From Steinernema hermaphroditum (taxonomy: Eukaryota; Nematoda; Chromadorea; Rhabditida; Steinernematidae), in NCBI GenBank assembly GCA_030435675.1, contig CM059623.1, positions 4,056,012 through 4,120,011 of the forward strand: 64,000 nucleotides of DNA, given 5' to 3'. Within the stretch, counting starts at the first letter, position 1. The number at the start of each line of letters is the position of its first letter. The position numbers and the translations under genes were made by a program. The notes below the pieces were generated by a model. The model made no database searches, was not told where the DNA came from, and saw nothing but the letters and a program-made list of their open reading frames with translations. Below, piece after piece: positions 42,906 to 55,257 of the stretch.

Positions 42906-43388
42906 ATTTAAAGTTTCAATTGTAGATTTACCCTAGATTTTCAAATGTGGGCAATAAACTAAGGGCACTGTCAGATGTAGAATATCTCAAGCATCAACAC
43001 CGTGCTGTTTATTTTCCGTACAGGACCCAATGCGCTGTCAGTGAATGTAATACTTTCGGCCGACTCAGATTTGGTGCGGCCATATAAGTAGCCCAAGCCA
43101 GAGTTCCACTATTCTCTGGGTGTTTTTTGATGAATTTTCGGAATCGTATCGTTTTATTCTTTATTATATCTTATTTCTGCTGTCACTCTTCCATGTAATT
43201 CATCTAAATCAGGGGAAAAGGTAAAAATAACACGCCGAAAGTATTACATTCACTGGCGGAACATTGGGTCCTGGACGGAAAATAAACAGCACGGTGTTGA
43301 TGACTGATAAATTCTACATCTGGCAGTACCATTGGTTTAGTGCCCACAATTGAAAATCTAGGGTAAATCCGCAATTGTAACTTTATGT
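42906..43388. mobile_element. Foldback element with ~150-base inverted arms
   Basis: Arms 42,908-43,066 and 43,232-43,387 are inverted copies (ATTTACCCTAGATTTTC, CACCGTGCTGTTTATTTTCC, GAATGTAATACTTTCGGC and their complements) around a loop of about 165 bases. A CGGCCATATAAxTAGCCC motif occurs in the loop side and, inverted, just outside at 43,400. No coding capacity; MITE-like. Confidence 0.7.
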
Positions 43389-44227
43389 AGACGGGGTGGG
43401 GCTATTTATATGGCCGCCACTGTATCGAGTCTCAAATCTCGAGTTCGGAACAACGTCCAAAGGCATTGCCCGATCAAAAAAAAAAAGGATATGTAGTCGT
43501 TTTCGGACTCCATGGGTGTCACCTACAAGTTCGCCATATTTTGCGAACTAAATTCCAAAGGTAAACCATTTGGATGCTTCACGATCCATATCGCTGGCTT
43601 TTACAGCATCATATATGCGCTTCCAATTGAGCCGCTCTTTATTCTTTCTTTGAATTACATTACAAGAAAAGTTCCAAACCGCTGTCTTCAGACTTGAAAT
43701 AGAAGTCCCCTAGTGAACCTCCATAACGAACTCGTTTCACCCAATTCTCTGCAAACGGGATGGTGTGCAACGGCACCCGGATTATCGCTTATTTTTAACC
43801 GCTGATTCTTTGAACGCTCGTAAACAAGAAGCCATCGCCTTTGTTCTATTGTGTCACAGGCGCACACAAAGGCTACGCGCAGGCCTAATCCGCGAAGACT
43901 GCACAACGATTCCGAAGCGAAAATAGCTTTCGCAGAACTGGAAGCCTCTACGTAAACAGACCGACGGAGAATACCGTATCCCTATCACTACGATGCGTAT
44001 GGTATGCGACATTCGATGAAAATACCTACGTGGAAACATCTCGAAGTATCAGACTGAAGATAAAAGATAAATTTTTGTGAACTGTAACATTTCTAACTGG
44101 CTACAGGTTATAGAGTTTGGGAAAAAGAAGGTATTGAATCAAAACCGTCTCTCGATCAAACAGTTTGCCAGTTTAAAAGATTGCGACGTCGTTTTTATCT
44201 TCCCAACATCTGACTTTTTCATGTGTG

Positions 44228-44680
44228 TCCTCAGCAATCGGCCAGATAGTCCACTCGCTCTCTCTGAGGTCGAATGAGTTGAGTGAGCGGTCGTTCTCGG
44301 GCGTCGTTTTTAATTGTCCCGGCAGAAGGCCTGGAACACCAAGGAGTCGTAGTGCCATCTACCTGACGAAGAAGACCGTCGCCCGAGTCGCCCACTCGAG
44401 CCAAAGAATCGTTCGAACTCCGAAGCCTGCGCCGCCATGGGGATTTACCTCGTTTGCCGTGCTCCACCATCTCGACATCTTCCGATTCGACAGCCTCTTC
44501 GCCGCTTTGGCACCCACGCAAAGAGATGTATACCTGTGTTCTACTCTGATGTCGCCTGTCCCACTGAACACTGTAGTCGCTGGTCTTAGAAAAAGACCAG
44601 CGACTACAGTGTAATACTTGCCGTTCTTGTGCATTTAAGAGAAGTCCCACAAGGCATTGAGCCGGAACGATAGACTGCAA
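44228..44680 (-). repeat. Dispersed repeat family R3, copy 2, with RWWS reading frame
   Basis: The minus strand has a 91-codon frame (44,359-44,634) reading YYTVVAGLF, SLCVGAKAAKRLS, MSRWWSTANEV and GFGVRTI. The copy at 50,641 (+) has a matching frame: YITVVAADLL, SMCAGFEATKRLY, DARWWSITGDV. Similarity in the same order at protein level suggests a once-coding element. A perfect 20-base hairpin interrupts this copy at 44,568-44,612. Confidence 0.55.
44568..44612. repeat. Perfect 20-bp hairpin with 5-base loop
   Basis: ACACTGTAGTCGCTGGTCTT at 44,568-44,587 is exactly complementary to 44,593-44,612, with loop AGAAA. The sister repeat at 50,641 has only the equivalent of one arm, so the second arm looks like a local palindromic duplication. 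Confidence 0.85.
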
Positions 44681-45179
44681 CGTTCGAATCGAACACTCTA
44701 GACATGTTTCGCTTCCCTTTTGTGAGCAACTAAGGATTTCCCTAAGAGTTTCAACTCGACAGACATCTGACGTTTAGAGAGGAGAGATGAAATAAAAGAT
44801 TTCCATAAAAGCGAAGCGATATTCCGCATAAACTCCTTTTTGAAACATTTCTATGTTCATATAGACTGAATTACGGATAGCTCAGTTCTTCTTTGGACCG
44901 GTGGGCTTCCCGTTCTTCATCAGATATCAAGCGCTATTTCACTTCCGGGATCTTTCCCGTCAGCGTCCTTCATGTGCAATGTGGAAATCAGTGTTGCATG
45001 AATCTCAGCATTCAATGAACAGGCTTCAATGAACTGTGTATAGATTGTTCAAATCATTTGCTTTTTTCCTTTTCTCTTAAGAGTGGATCGCGTCTTTGTA
45101 TTCCACAATTTGCGTGCAGAAAATCTATTGAACTTCCGTCATTCTGATCGTGTATGCTTGATCGGGTTTCCGCAAAGTT

Positions 45180-45487
45180 GTAAACAACTTTGCAAAGATT
45201 TCTACCCGTATGCACGACCCCTGACGCCGTGCATTATTAGAGAATCCATTAAGGCATATCCGCTTTCCTTCTCCTATCCGATTATGCACATGGGAGCGAT
45301 AAACAGGATACGGTGACCGCCGGACCGCTAATTAAATTCCCAATTAGGGAGCGTATCACGAGAATCCGCGTTGTGACGACGTCGCCATAACAAGCCAGTC
45401 ATCTAAAAAACGTGGCGCTCTCAATCATATCTGAAAAGTATTATTGTGCGTCAGCCCTAATGAGGAAAATCATATGAACACTGAGTG
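45180..45487 (-). repeat. Dispersed repeat family R4, copy 2
   Basis: Inverted relative to copy 1 at 35,290-35,597, roughly 10 kb away. Its edge forms a local palindrome, GCAAAGTTG-TAAA-CAACTTTGC (45,172-45,193). Confidence 0.75.
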
Positions 45488-45984
45488 CTAAAAAACGGGT
45501 AAATTGCACGAGTGCTTGAGAACAGTAAAATGTTTTCGTCATCCGTATGCGAATGGTAAAAACAAAAATGAGTCATATGACAGTTTGAAGCAGCTCTTCT
45601 CGAACTTGGCGTTTCAATTTGTTTGGTCAATTCGAAAGACCTGGATATGATTAGGCCTTAGCCGTTGCGAATGGCTATTTATTGCCGTTCCCTCAAAGTA
45701 TGCTCGGAGCTCTTTCTCGTTTCCGATCGCAACTCGCAACATCCTTCCGCCCACTCACGTGATATCATCGAAGAATATTTGATGTCCATTTCCTAGTATT
45801 AGAGACATATAAGAAGCGTGCAAGGGGCCTCGTTGCTTCGATGGGACGTAAAAAAGTTCCATAAGAACAGGCTGGCTAAAGATAGAAAATTTGGAGCGAT
45901 GATCATTGGCATATTTTTGATTGGACGTTACGAAATCCAGTCATTGAATAATGTGCATAACACTACATGACGTCTCATAAAAGA

Positions 45985-46142
45985 GCATTTAAGTCAGATG
46001 CCTGAAAGCCATGTGACTAAATGAGAAATAAAAGTTGATGAGAATCGGCAGGATATAACAATGCTCAGTTCCATCGCGAATTTCTAAATGAGACTGCTAT
46101 CTAGGATATGCCTTAAGACAGATGCCTGAAGGCCATGTGACT
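45985..46142 (+). repeat. Local direct repeat
   Basis: AGATGCCTGAAxGCCATGTGACT occurs twice, near 45,995 and 46,120, about 120 bases apart. No function apparent. Confidence 0.5.
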
Positions 46143-46554
46143 TCGAGACTTCTGCCTTTTTTTCGGAGAACACGAGGAATGCGAGTGTACAAGTTTAACG
46201 CGTTCAATGCAGTTTATTCACAGCGAGTTGTCGCATTTATCTATCCCTACAACCATGGTCAACTCTGGCCACCACGGGCAACTACCCCCAAATGAATTCT
46301 GTAATCTGTAGTCTACTATGAAAATTCAACGGTCGTCCTGTTCTTGTGAAATCATAGCACCATGTTCACCGTCTTCATTCAAAAGACCTGTGTTGTTGCC
46401 ACTCGTGTTTTTATCACCTGTAGGTTATAGGTGTCTTTGTGTCCGCATCTTGCTGTCCACAGGACTACTGGGATTTTATAGTGCCTAGAAGTGCCTAAAG
46501 AGCGCGAAATGGTGCTCAGTCGTATACAAGATAATTTAATTGGTAATCTTCCTA

Positions 46555-46800
46555 CCACTGACATTTCCCGTTCTTGTGTACTTGTCGTATCGGAAAATTG
46601 CGTTTGTTACTCTATTTTTCTGTTCTCATTTCAGACAAAGTCGAAAAACTGACACGGACCGGCGTCGAACCGACCCCGACCGGTTTGCAAGTAAGACGCG
46701 TTTGCAATGAGTTACACAAACAGTTACAATTTACCGGTTAACTACCATTATGCCTTCGAGATGCCAGTCCCCGGTAGACCACCAGTTTTCTACCGGGTTA
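46555..46800 (-). repeat. tRNA-like SINE-like repeat, family A, copy 3
   Basis: Same unit and orientation as 1,318-1,565. The minus strand carries GGTCGGTTCGACGCC with an exact B box. Confidence 0.6.
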
Positions 46801-47299
46801 GACTGGAATAAAAACGATTCTATAAGCGCTAATCTTGCCACCAGCGGGGATATTGGTGTAAAATTTTCAAACTCCGTTTTGTAGACCGATAGTCCACCGA
46901 TAAAAAGAGGTATCATGCTCATACATAAACGGGGATAGCGACGATGAGCTTGCGAACCTGGGATCAAGGTGAACGAAACTCTGCACCTAGTGTTTCAAAA
47001 ATTTTGTCAAATTTTCCGCAACGGTTTATTAGCTTATGGAGTCAGAAATACGTAGAGTCAAAGTGCGAAGTAGGCTAATTAAGTCGCACTTGTTCACTAA
47101 AGAAGCTTGTCAATAATAAATGTATTTTTATCACATACTTGTTTGTACATTTGAAACATTTTAATTAAGGTCATGTCCTTCTGTAATGCGTGTAAGCAGT
47201 GCGTGTAATTACATTTCGTCATTTCTTGAGAGAGCTATCCGAACTGAACTACTGAAGGACGACCGTTTAGTCGTGCTCCACGAATTCAACAAATAGCCC

Positions 47300-47440
47300 G
47301 AGACTAAACGTTGTTTACGGTGGCGCTGAGAGTCATTACGTCAATGGAAATCCGTCTGGATCTCCTTTCACTACCGTAGCGCCACTAGTGCCGGAAAACA
47401 AAAGATGAAAAACACAGTTGTGACGTTACTTACATAGGTA
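47300..47440 (+). repeat. Dispersed repeat family R10, copy 1
   Basis: GTTGTTTACGGTGG, then GTCAATGGAAATCCGTCTGG, then AACAAAAGATGAAAAACACAG. The same blocks occur in order at 49,905-50,065, and a shorter version at 52,025-52,075. Confidence 0.5.
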
Positions 47441-49684
47441 ATCATAATAGGGAGACGTCATGGGATACGGTAGCGGAGTTTGATATGCGGTCGGAAAAGG
47501 GGAAATAACACCGAAAGGAAAAAATCTCATGAAAATCAAATGTTTACTATCAAGCGGTCAATGCAAATCAAAATATATTTGACGTCTCTTCCATCCACAT
47601 TCTCTTTACCTCACAGTCGTCGACAGTCGCACGACTTTAGACATCAGTATCTTAGCATTACGATCTTTGGGACCGTTGGTCTATTCATAATACCAAATGT
47701 GAAATAATAATAAGAGGACATTCACCCGACGCCCAAGGCGTTCATTATTACATCACGCTCATATCGCCCCCTCTCAAGGACACACTTTCGACACACATTT
47801 GCGTGTCGGCCACATTCCATCCGCATTGATCTCTTCCATTGCCGCTTTCAGTAGTTTTTCGATTCGATGCTCTGCGTAGAGAGTATGTCTACTCTGTTTG
47901 TCCAAAAGAATAACGTTCATTATAAGCTAGAATTTGAGTAGGTATGAAGATGCTCGGACTCAGACTCATTCGAAGATTCTGAATGAACCCGAACTCGGAC
48001 TCGTTTGGATTTCAGACTTTGCTCATCTTTCACAATATTCAGAAATGAGGAGAGTTTATGGAAATATGTCCCTCACTTTATGCCGCATTCGAATGAGTCA
48101 TATGCTCCTAACCTTCTCGGATGACATCAGCGCGCATACAAGATGGCATATCCAATTTCACACAGCGGGGACATCTCAAAATTGCTCAACTTCCGTGACC
48201 TAGCCGCTTCGATGGCTCGTCAACAAGTCATCGCTTTCCAGTGCGGTCACGTTCATAATTCAACCATCTAATTCGCTCTACCGTACTTTGTATCTCAGCG
48301 GAATTTTCTCGGACGTCAGTGGAAATCCGCTTTCCGATGGGGCTACTAAGCACATTATGCAATTTTCTAGAGAGCCACTCGGATGTGTTCGGTTAACATG
48401 GTCACGTAAAATCGGAAATGGGAACAGGAGAATTCAAATCTTGACATGCAACAGCTAATTTTCCCTCATACATACATGCTCCCTAGGATACGGTTTTGAA
48501 GGGTTTTTTGACCTAGGCCTACTGTTTCGCGTCGATCTTAGCGCTACATGCTTGACCGTTCTTTTTTCTGAAGCGTATCCATTTCTCGTGATTTGTTCAA
48601 CGTTGTCGAAAACCTGTACATATCTGTATCTTGCGCCATGGGACCGTTTACGATCGAAATGACCAAGAGACGAACAGAAAGATTCATAAATGCGCCAAAG
48701 CCAAAAATGGACCTTGAAAGAAGTGCAGCAAACTGAGCCTGGGTACAGCCGGCTGGGCTTACAATCCCGCAGCGGCTTGGACAGTTGGCCATCGACGGTA
48801 TAGCCGCCAACTAAACAGTCTACTATGCCTTTTTTCCCGACTACCCCGGTCACTGCGTCTGTTCTGCAGCAGTCTTTCGTTTGGGGAAACTTTAGCCCAT
48901 TCCACGCGCACCAATCTGGCCATGCGTAGTAAAAAAGGGCGTAGCAAGAAAGCATGAATTCAGACCGATCTATTTTGATTTAAAGCAACGATGCCGATTT
49001 CAAACAGTCTCAAAATTAGCGTTTCTTTTTGTGCATAGGACAAAATCAGACAAAATATTTTATGGTGGTAAGGGTCCTATTTTTGGACGTCTGACATTAT
49101 CGTAAACAAGCTACCATATTCTTGGAAAACTGAGCGCCAGAAAAGCTATTTCGAGAGTCGTCGCAGACCACCGTATCTAGTGTGAATCCGCTCAAGCATG
49201 CGATTAAATGAGTCATGTCGCGAGCAGCCCCAATATGAGCACGAGTCACTACAGATGTGGAGGCGAAAAATATTTGGTGGGATTCTGATTTGATTAAATT
49301 CGAAATCTCTGTTCAGTAAATTTTAGTTTTTGGTTTCTAACAATGGTACCTTCCGAACTGTCCGCCTCAGATCGAGTTGAAAAATTTGAAACTTAAAAGA
49401 TTAAGGGAAAAAAAAGGCATTGTTGTCGTCCGATTTCGAGTTTTGAGTTCGAGTCTCGCACAGCCCTACTTCCGAAGTGTCCGCCTCAGATCCACTTCCG
49501 TCTCAGGTCAACTTCGAAATGGATCCTCTGGGCATCAAGCTGAAAATTGGCACACAGGTGCTAACCTAATAAATGTTAACCCCAAAACGGAGTCGGCTTA
49601 TACGCACACCTGACCACGTAAACACTTTTCAAAGTTACGCGAGGGTATACATAGATGTAGGCATGATTGCTGAAAAGAGAACTT

Positions 49685-49752
49685 ATGCCTAAGCGGTTGA
49701 CCTGGTAAGTCTCTGGCCGGCCAGTCTGTAGACCAGGGTTCGACCCACTCAT
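49685..49752 (+). repeat. tRNA-like fragment
   Basis: AAGCGGTTGACCTGGTAAGTC followed by CAGGGTTCGACCCAC (one mismatch to the B box). The middle shares TGTAGACCAGGGTTCGA with the fragment at 56,270. Not a full cloverleaf. Confidence 0.45.
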
Positions 49753-49904
49753 ATGTTACTTTACATGACCCTCTTGGATGACAGTTCGAAAATACTGTAA
49801 CTGTTTCTGTATCGGAGCGCTAGCAAGCTTTTTTATTTCAACACACAAATCTTCAACGAAGGAGGCTAAGTGGGTGCCAAATATAGCGGTTCTTGCAACG
49901 CACG

Positions 49905-50065
49905 CTGTTTACGGTGGACACTGTTTATGCCAACACGGATTGCGTCAATGGAAATCCGGCTTTTTTGAATCCTTTATTCGGTTACCGTATGCTAATAAAT
50001 GCGCGCCTACGGTCGGATATTCTTTTGGTTTCGTTAACAAAAGATGAAAAACACAGACGTGACGC
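49905..50065 (+). repeat. Dispersed repeat family R10, copy 2
   Basis: Related to 47,300-47,440 (GCTGTTTACGGTGG, GCGTCAATGGAAATCCGGCT, AACAAAAGATGAAAAACACAG). Confidence 0.5.
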
Positions 50066-50589
50066 AAGCATAGTTACAATTGGCACTCATCACTTCGACG
50101 CACGACTGCCCCCGTGAAGAATGAGACGGTGCACTGGGAAAACTTGAAATCAATACAAACAGTTCCGGTTATATGTAAGGTGTGGCGACAGTACCGCACA
50201 AAAAAAAACACCGCGCATTCCAGTGCGATTCGATGAAAGTTGATCGGATCATTCATTTTGTTCTATTACTTTGTGCCATTTGGCATCAAATGGTAGCCCT
50301 GGAGTTCATCCATGTGTCCCATGACGAATTCGATAAATACCCTATTAAGGAATCCGCGGATATTTGGGGTTGCGTACTCATTTTTTGCACTTGTACCTAG
50401 TCGTGGTGGTATCGGTGAACCCAGTTGTCATCCTTGGAGTGTTCTTGTGAGATTCTTGCCACTTCTGCGTGAAGAGGATTCGACAGATTCCTCAACTCAC
50501 GGACACGATCGAGCGATCCGTCAACACGTGTCCAGTGCTTTTTCTGAACAGTTTTGAACGTTACAGAACGTCAGCGATACCCTATATGG

Positions 50590-50650
50590 TACTCATACAT
50601 TTACTTTTGAATCAATGACATTCGTCATGCAAGATATCTCATAATGCCCA
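50590..50650 (-). repeat. Dispersed repeat family R11, copy 2
   Basis: TTTACTTTTGAATCAATGACATT and GTCATGCAAGATATCTCATAATG, the complement of 22,508-22,570 and similar to 58,660-58,715. Confidence 0.5.
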
Positions 50651-51080
50651 AAGGAGAACCGTATATCACCGTAGTAGCTGCTGATCTTCTTTTTTCGGCG
50701 CAGAGCGCGACGTCCGAATTGAAGACAGCTATCCCATCAATGTGCGCGGGCTTCGAAGCGACAAAGAGGCTGTATCCAGAAGATGCGCGGTGGTGGAGCA
50801 TAACAGGCGACGTGGAATCCCGTCTTCGGTGCGGTTGACGGAGCAGACTTCGGAGTTGGGGCGATTCTTCGCCTTGAGTGGACGGCGCAGGTGGTCGGGT
50901 GATGCTGACGGTCTTCTTGGCGAGATATAATTCGGCTTACGTTCCACGCCAGCCACGGCGGATTGGAACGGGGCGATCATTGTGCCAACAACGACGGCCG
51001 AGAACAACCGCTTACTCAACTCATCCGAGCGAACTCAGACAGCCTCAGAGAGCGAGTGGGCGACCCGACCGATCGCTGGG
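50641..51080 (+). repeat. Dispersed repeat family R3, copy 3, with RWWS reading frame
   Basis: A 64-codon frame (50,644-50,838) has the TVVAADLL, CAGFEATKRLY and ARWWSITGDV blocks that match the minus-strand frame of copy 2. Downstream, GCCGAGAACAACCGCTTACTCAACTC and AGAGAGCGAGTGGGCGACCC match the other copies. Confidence 0.55.
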
Positions 51081-51214
51081 AACACAAATGAAAGACCACT
51101 TCGGTGGATCGGTTATTTGTGTTAAATATGGTACTCAAAAGGAAAATATGGTTTAGTAAGCACAACGTGGAAGAATTATGGTCGTACATTGTTAGTGACT
51201 GTGTTTCCTAACTA

Positions 51215-51579
51215 GAGTTGTCATCGGGTCGAATCCGAAAATCCGCATTTTTTGCAGTACGGACCAATTTTGAAGTCCAATCGAGAAATTTCCAAGTGCG
51301 CTAGCTTCACCCCAACGTCCAGCACAATCAAAAAAATTTGATCGCGCAGCAAAACAAGGTCCAATTAGAGGTGAAACCCGAAAAACACGAACCCGAACCC
51401 GAAAATCTGAATCCGAAAATTTTTGAACGGGCTTTTTTGTTGTTCGGTCAAGTTTTTTTATTATGCTGGACTGCGACGTTGGGGCGAAGCCAGCGCACTT
51501 GGAAGTTTCTCGATTGGACTTCAAAATTGGTCCGTACTGCAAAAAATGCGGATTTTCGGATTCGACCCGATGACAACTC
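51215..51579. mobile_element. MITE with >100-base terminal inverted repeats
   Basis: A 365-base foldback starts GAGTTGTCATCGGGTCGAAT and ends with its complement ATTCGACCCGATGACAACTC. The arms stay nearly identical for more than 100 bases (through CGTCCAGCA / TGCTGGACT). It is flanked on both sides by TA, as in Tc1/mariner-derived MITEs. The two arms are so alike that insertion or gene conversion is probably recent. Confidence 0.85.
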
Positions 51580-53620
51580 TATTCCTAACCGATCCACCGT
51601 TATTTGGTGCGAATCTGCCCCGAGTGCGTTTACTTTCTTCCTTACTATTCTTGTTGTTTTTTAATCGTACAGAATCTAAAAGCGCTTTTCATTATAAGTA
51701 CTTGGTAGTCTTTCATGGTGCATTCTTCCTTGATCACACGGATTCACAGCAAGATCACAAAGTGTAAGTCTCTCATTATGAACTTCAGCCGCATATTGAA
51801 AGTTTCTTCTTGATGGAGCCCATTCAGTCACATGATCGTCCATAGCTCAAAGAATCTTAATGAAAGGATCTTTAATGTGTTCCCTTATAGCTCACAGCTG
51901 GTAGACATGGGGCATTTCCGCTGCATTACGCTGTAGGACTCCCGCGAGATTCATGAATAACTTTGTAAAGAATCCGGCATAAGACCTGTCAACATGTCCA
52001 AGTATAGGCCCCGTGCAAACCGGATTGTTAACGGTGAAATTCGGTCTTTGCGTCAACGGAAATCCGTCTTTTGTTGTGCTCGATACCATACCCGAACGGA
52101 GCGTTCGATATTCGGATGCTCGGATTCGTTTATTGTGGGTGCAAAGAATGCGTAGATTCTTCACAATAACAGCTCATTCTGATAAAAAAAAAACGGTTGC
52201 CAGATACCTAGAATATTGAACGAAAGGATACGAAAACAACGCCCAAAGTCTGAGCTCTCTAGCCATCATCCTTAAAATAAGGTGTCAGGAAACATCATGA
52301 TTTGGATTCCTATGCGATTGAAGTGGTCCTAGACGGATCCAGAGATGGGATCGGTTTCTGGTACGGATACATTACGCTTTATGAGTTACAAGGAGATGAT
52401 AGGGCAACATCCTAAGAAAACATAGCAGCATCCTACTTTGGTTTTCTGATCTTTCCGTGCTGGTTGCTCTTTGAAACATTCACTGAAATGACCTTTGCTT
52501 CCCGGGGAATTTCCATAGTCGGCATGCCACTCTCTTCTGCGGTAATTAGCGGGTCTTCTTTGCCATGTGACATCATCGCCGTTCCCGTCAATCAAGAATA
52601 AGGTGCCGTATTTCTTGCTTCTTGTCACTCCGACGAGTTCGCAGAATGCGCAAACAATTTCGCACTCACATACATTTATTTTTTATCAATTTAAAAGTAC
52701 ACAATATGTACGTACTTCCTTGTTATTCCCTGTTCAGCCGAATTTAGTCCATTTTTATGTCATTTTTATGCTTGTACTCCGCAAGTTTCTAACATTTCTC
52801 AGCGGTGGTTGAGTGCTATTTCTGGCAAACAACTTTGCATGGTATTTCATCAAACAGATATGAAGTTCCTGTTTATTCTTCACATGAGCACGTCAACGGA
52901 AAAGCTCTCCTTTTTAGATGTCATCGAAGTCCTAGTATTTGGATAAAAAAAGATGTGACGCAGTTTGTTAGTATCAGTGGCATTCGATGTTTCCGGGATG
53001 GAACTTTCTGTGTTTTTATCGAATAAAGCACGCGGAGAAATTGTGTGGTGCTACAAAAGGACTTATAAACAAGTTTTGAAAAGTGCTTTACAACCGTTCG
53101 GGCAACTCACGAAAACACAGTTGCTGGCAAATGCACCAATGCAGTAAATCAGTAAATCTGAGCTAAAGCACATGGAAAGGTCCGTTAAATTTTTACAAAA
53201 TCAAAGGTTCTGCACTACATGTTGGCGCCGAGATATCTGAGGTTGTTGGCGAGCCAATCGAGCCCCGTGTTCATTTTGCGTACTGCCTAACATCCAGGCT
53301 TGGCTTACGCTTAGGCTAATGCCTATTTAGAAGGCACAGTCTTGACATTGAACGTCTATGAACAAAATTTGATGATGTGAAGCCCAGCGTGTTGGGTCCC
53401 TATTTTCCAATGAGCTATAAATGTTGATTTCGTGAAGGTGCAACGGAATCCATTTCATGTGACATTTTGAGTAAGTGTGTGTAATTTCAGCTCTATCGAT
53501 GGCGAACATTTCATGAATCAATCGGTGGCGGCGCACCTCATGGGACATTTGGGAACCGGCGGAACTTCACCTTCTTGAGACGGTTGATTAACAGGGGCGG
53601 CTACGAGCTCGCATCTATTG

Positions 53621-54464
53621 GGTTGGAAAATTGAAAATGTCCCATTTTTGATTCGCGTCTATTCTTGTATTGTCTGATCAGTTTGCAAAGCCAGTGGGCT
53701 GGTTGTGTTAGCCACTCATGCGCGCGCCTCGGTCACCATGGCCATCCCTGATCCATGCGTCAACTGTAATTTTTTTACTCATTTATATCACATGACGAAA
53801 AATATGTCACATGCAAATTGCGAAATGTGAAGTGATGTATGGGCTTCCTATGGTATCAATTGTGTGATTGACGGCGACCACTTTTAACCACGAACATTCT
53901 TAGATCTCACCTGCAGAATGCACCTATCGTTGTTCCCGTCATACCAGCACATGTGCAAATCTCCAAAAGATGGCCTTGTCCGACCACCATGTTCTGTTAA
54001 CTCCAATGGTTCCAGGGAGTTAAGTTATATAACAGGGAATGGGGACATGCAGCCTGTTCATCTCTACTTTACGGAAACAGAGGTCAAATATTTAAAAAAC
54101 TACACTTCAGGAATTGTGTCTTAGACCAAGTTGACCCTCAGAATGGCTCTTCATTTTGAGCTGAGAGATTCTTGTTTGAAAATTCATATAGCACTCTCTT
54201 CGCTCTATCTAACCCTCACCTGTGTTCATCCGTAAGTGACTGCAACAGAGGAAATCACTCAGAAATAGGTAAAGAGGTTGAATATTGGATAAAAAAAATT
54301 TTTCGATCCTAAACCCAGCATTTTCTGTAAGCACGGCTTCTGGCTCCTGTCCTTGAAATGTGTTGAAGTTGCACAAGCTAATGATGACTATATTGAGTGA
54401 AATATTTGTCTTTATAGGGATAAAAGTTGCATTTTTAAAATGGGACATTTTCAACTTTCCAACC
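53621..54464 (+). mobile_element. Non-autonomous inverted-repeat element, copy B
   Basis: Begins GGTTGGAAAATTGAAAATGT and ends with a complementary block having one mismatch over the outer 24 bases (ending TTCAACTTTCCAACC). The interior is related to 41,021-41,937. No transposase frame. Confidence 0.75.
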
Positions 54465-54865
54465 GTCCTTGGTCCAGAAGTTGGGTTTTCGACAATGGCG
54501 ATGTCCTCGACCTTTGGGATCTCACGGAACCGGATTCCTGGCGTCGGACATCTTGTTGTCAGTGGCGGTGGGACTACGGCTTCTGAGTGTCCCAATTCCC
54601 TCTGGAAGTCGGAACGCTCACAGCAAGTTTCGAACTGATCTCAACACTGTTTCATTGATCATTCAAATGTCTTTCTAAAAGCATTGACACTTTCACCAAT
54701 CTTTGCCCCACTCATTGGGTGTCGTAGCTTTTGACACACTTGCATCTATAGACCATGGGACTCAGCTAAATGTCGCTCAAATCTTCTTCTTCCTCGTATT
54801 TAATAATCCAGAGTATCCATCCAAAAACCATCACGTACACTTCAGCGACTTTTCCCTACACGCAA

Positions 54866-55080
54866 ACAACTTTGCAAGGATTTCCGCTCATATGCTAAGC
54901 CACAGAATCGGTCATTTTTAGAAAATCCATTAACGCATATCCGTTTTCCTTCGCATATTACGCGCGTGCTGGCGATAAACAGGATAAGGCAAATGGCAGA
55001 ACGCTAATTATATCCGATGTATTATCATGTTTAGTGACGTGTCGGCATAACAAGAGAGACGCTTGAGTTGTCTGCCTTAA
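54866..55080 (+). repeat. Dispersed repeat family R4, copy 3 (diverged)
   Basis: CAAACAACTTTGCAAGGATTTC, AAAATCCATTAACGCATATCCG, TTCCTTCGCATATTA and GGCGATAAACAGGATAAGGC match 45,180-45,400 in order. Confidence 0.6.
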
Positions 55081-55128
55081 TATGATTTGGCAAGCGTTCT
55101 TGTTTGTCACTGGCCAATCCATAGAATT

Positions 55129-55149
55129 GAATAGAGAGAGAGAGAGAGA
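55129..55149 (+). repeat. GA microsatellite
   Basis: A short run of (GA)n/(AG)n of about 20 bases. Confidence 0.7.
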
Positions 55150-55257
55150 ATAAAAGTAATAAGCCTACGCCAGAGGCGTGAAAAGTTTCTCATTAAAAAT
55201 TCAGGCTTGAAAAGCAAATGCTATGTTTGTTTTCCGATTCAACAGATTAAAAATTAA

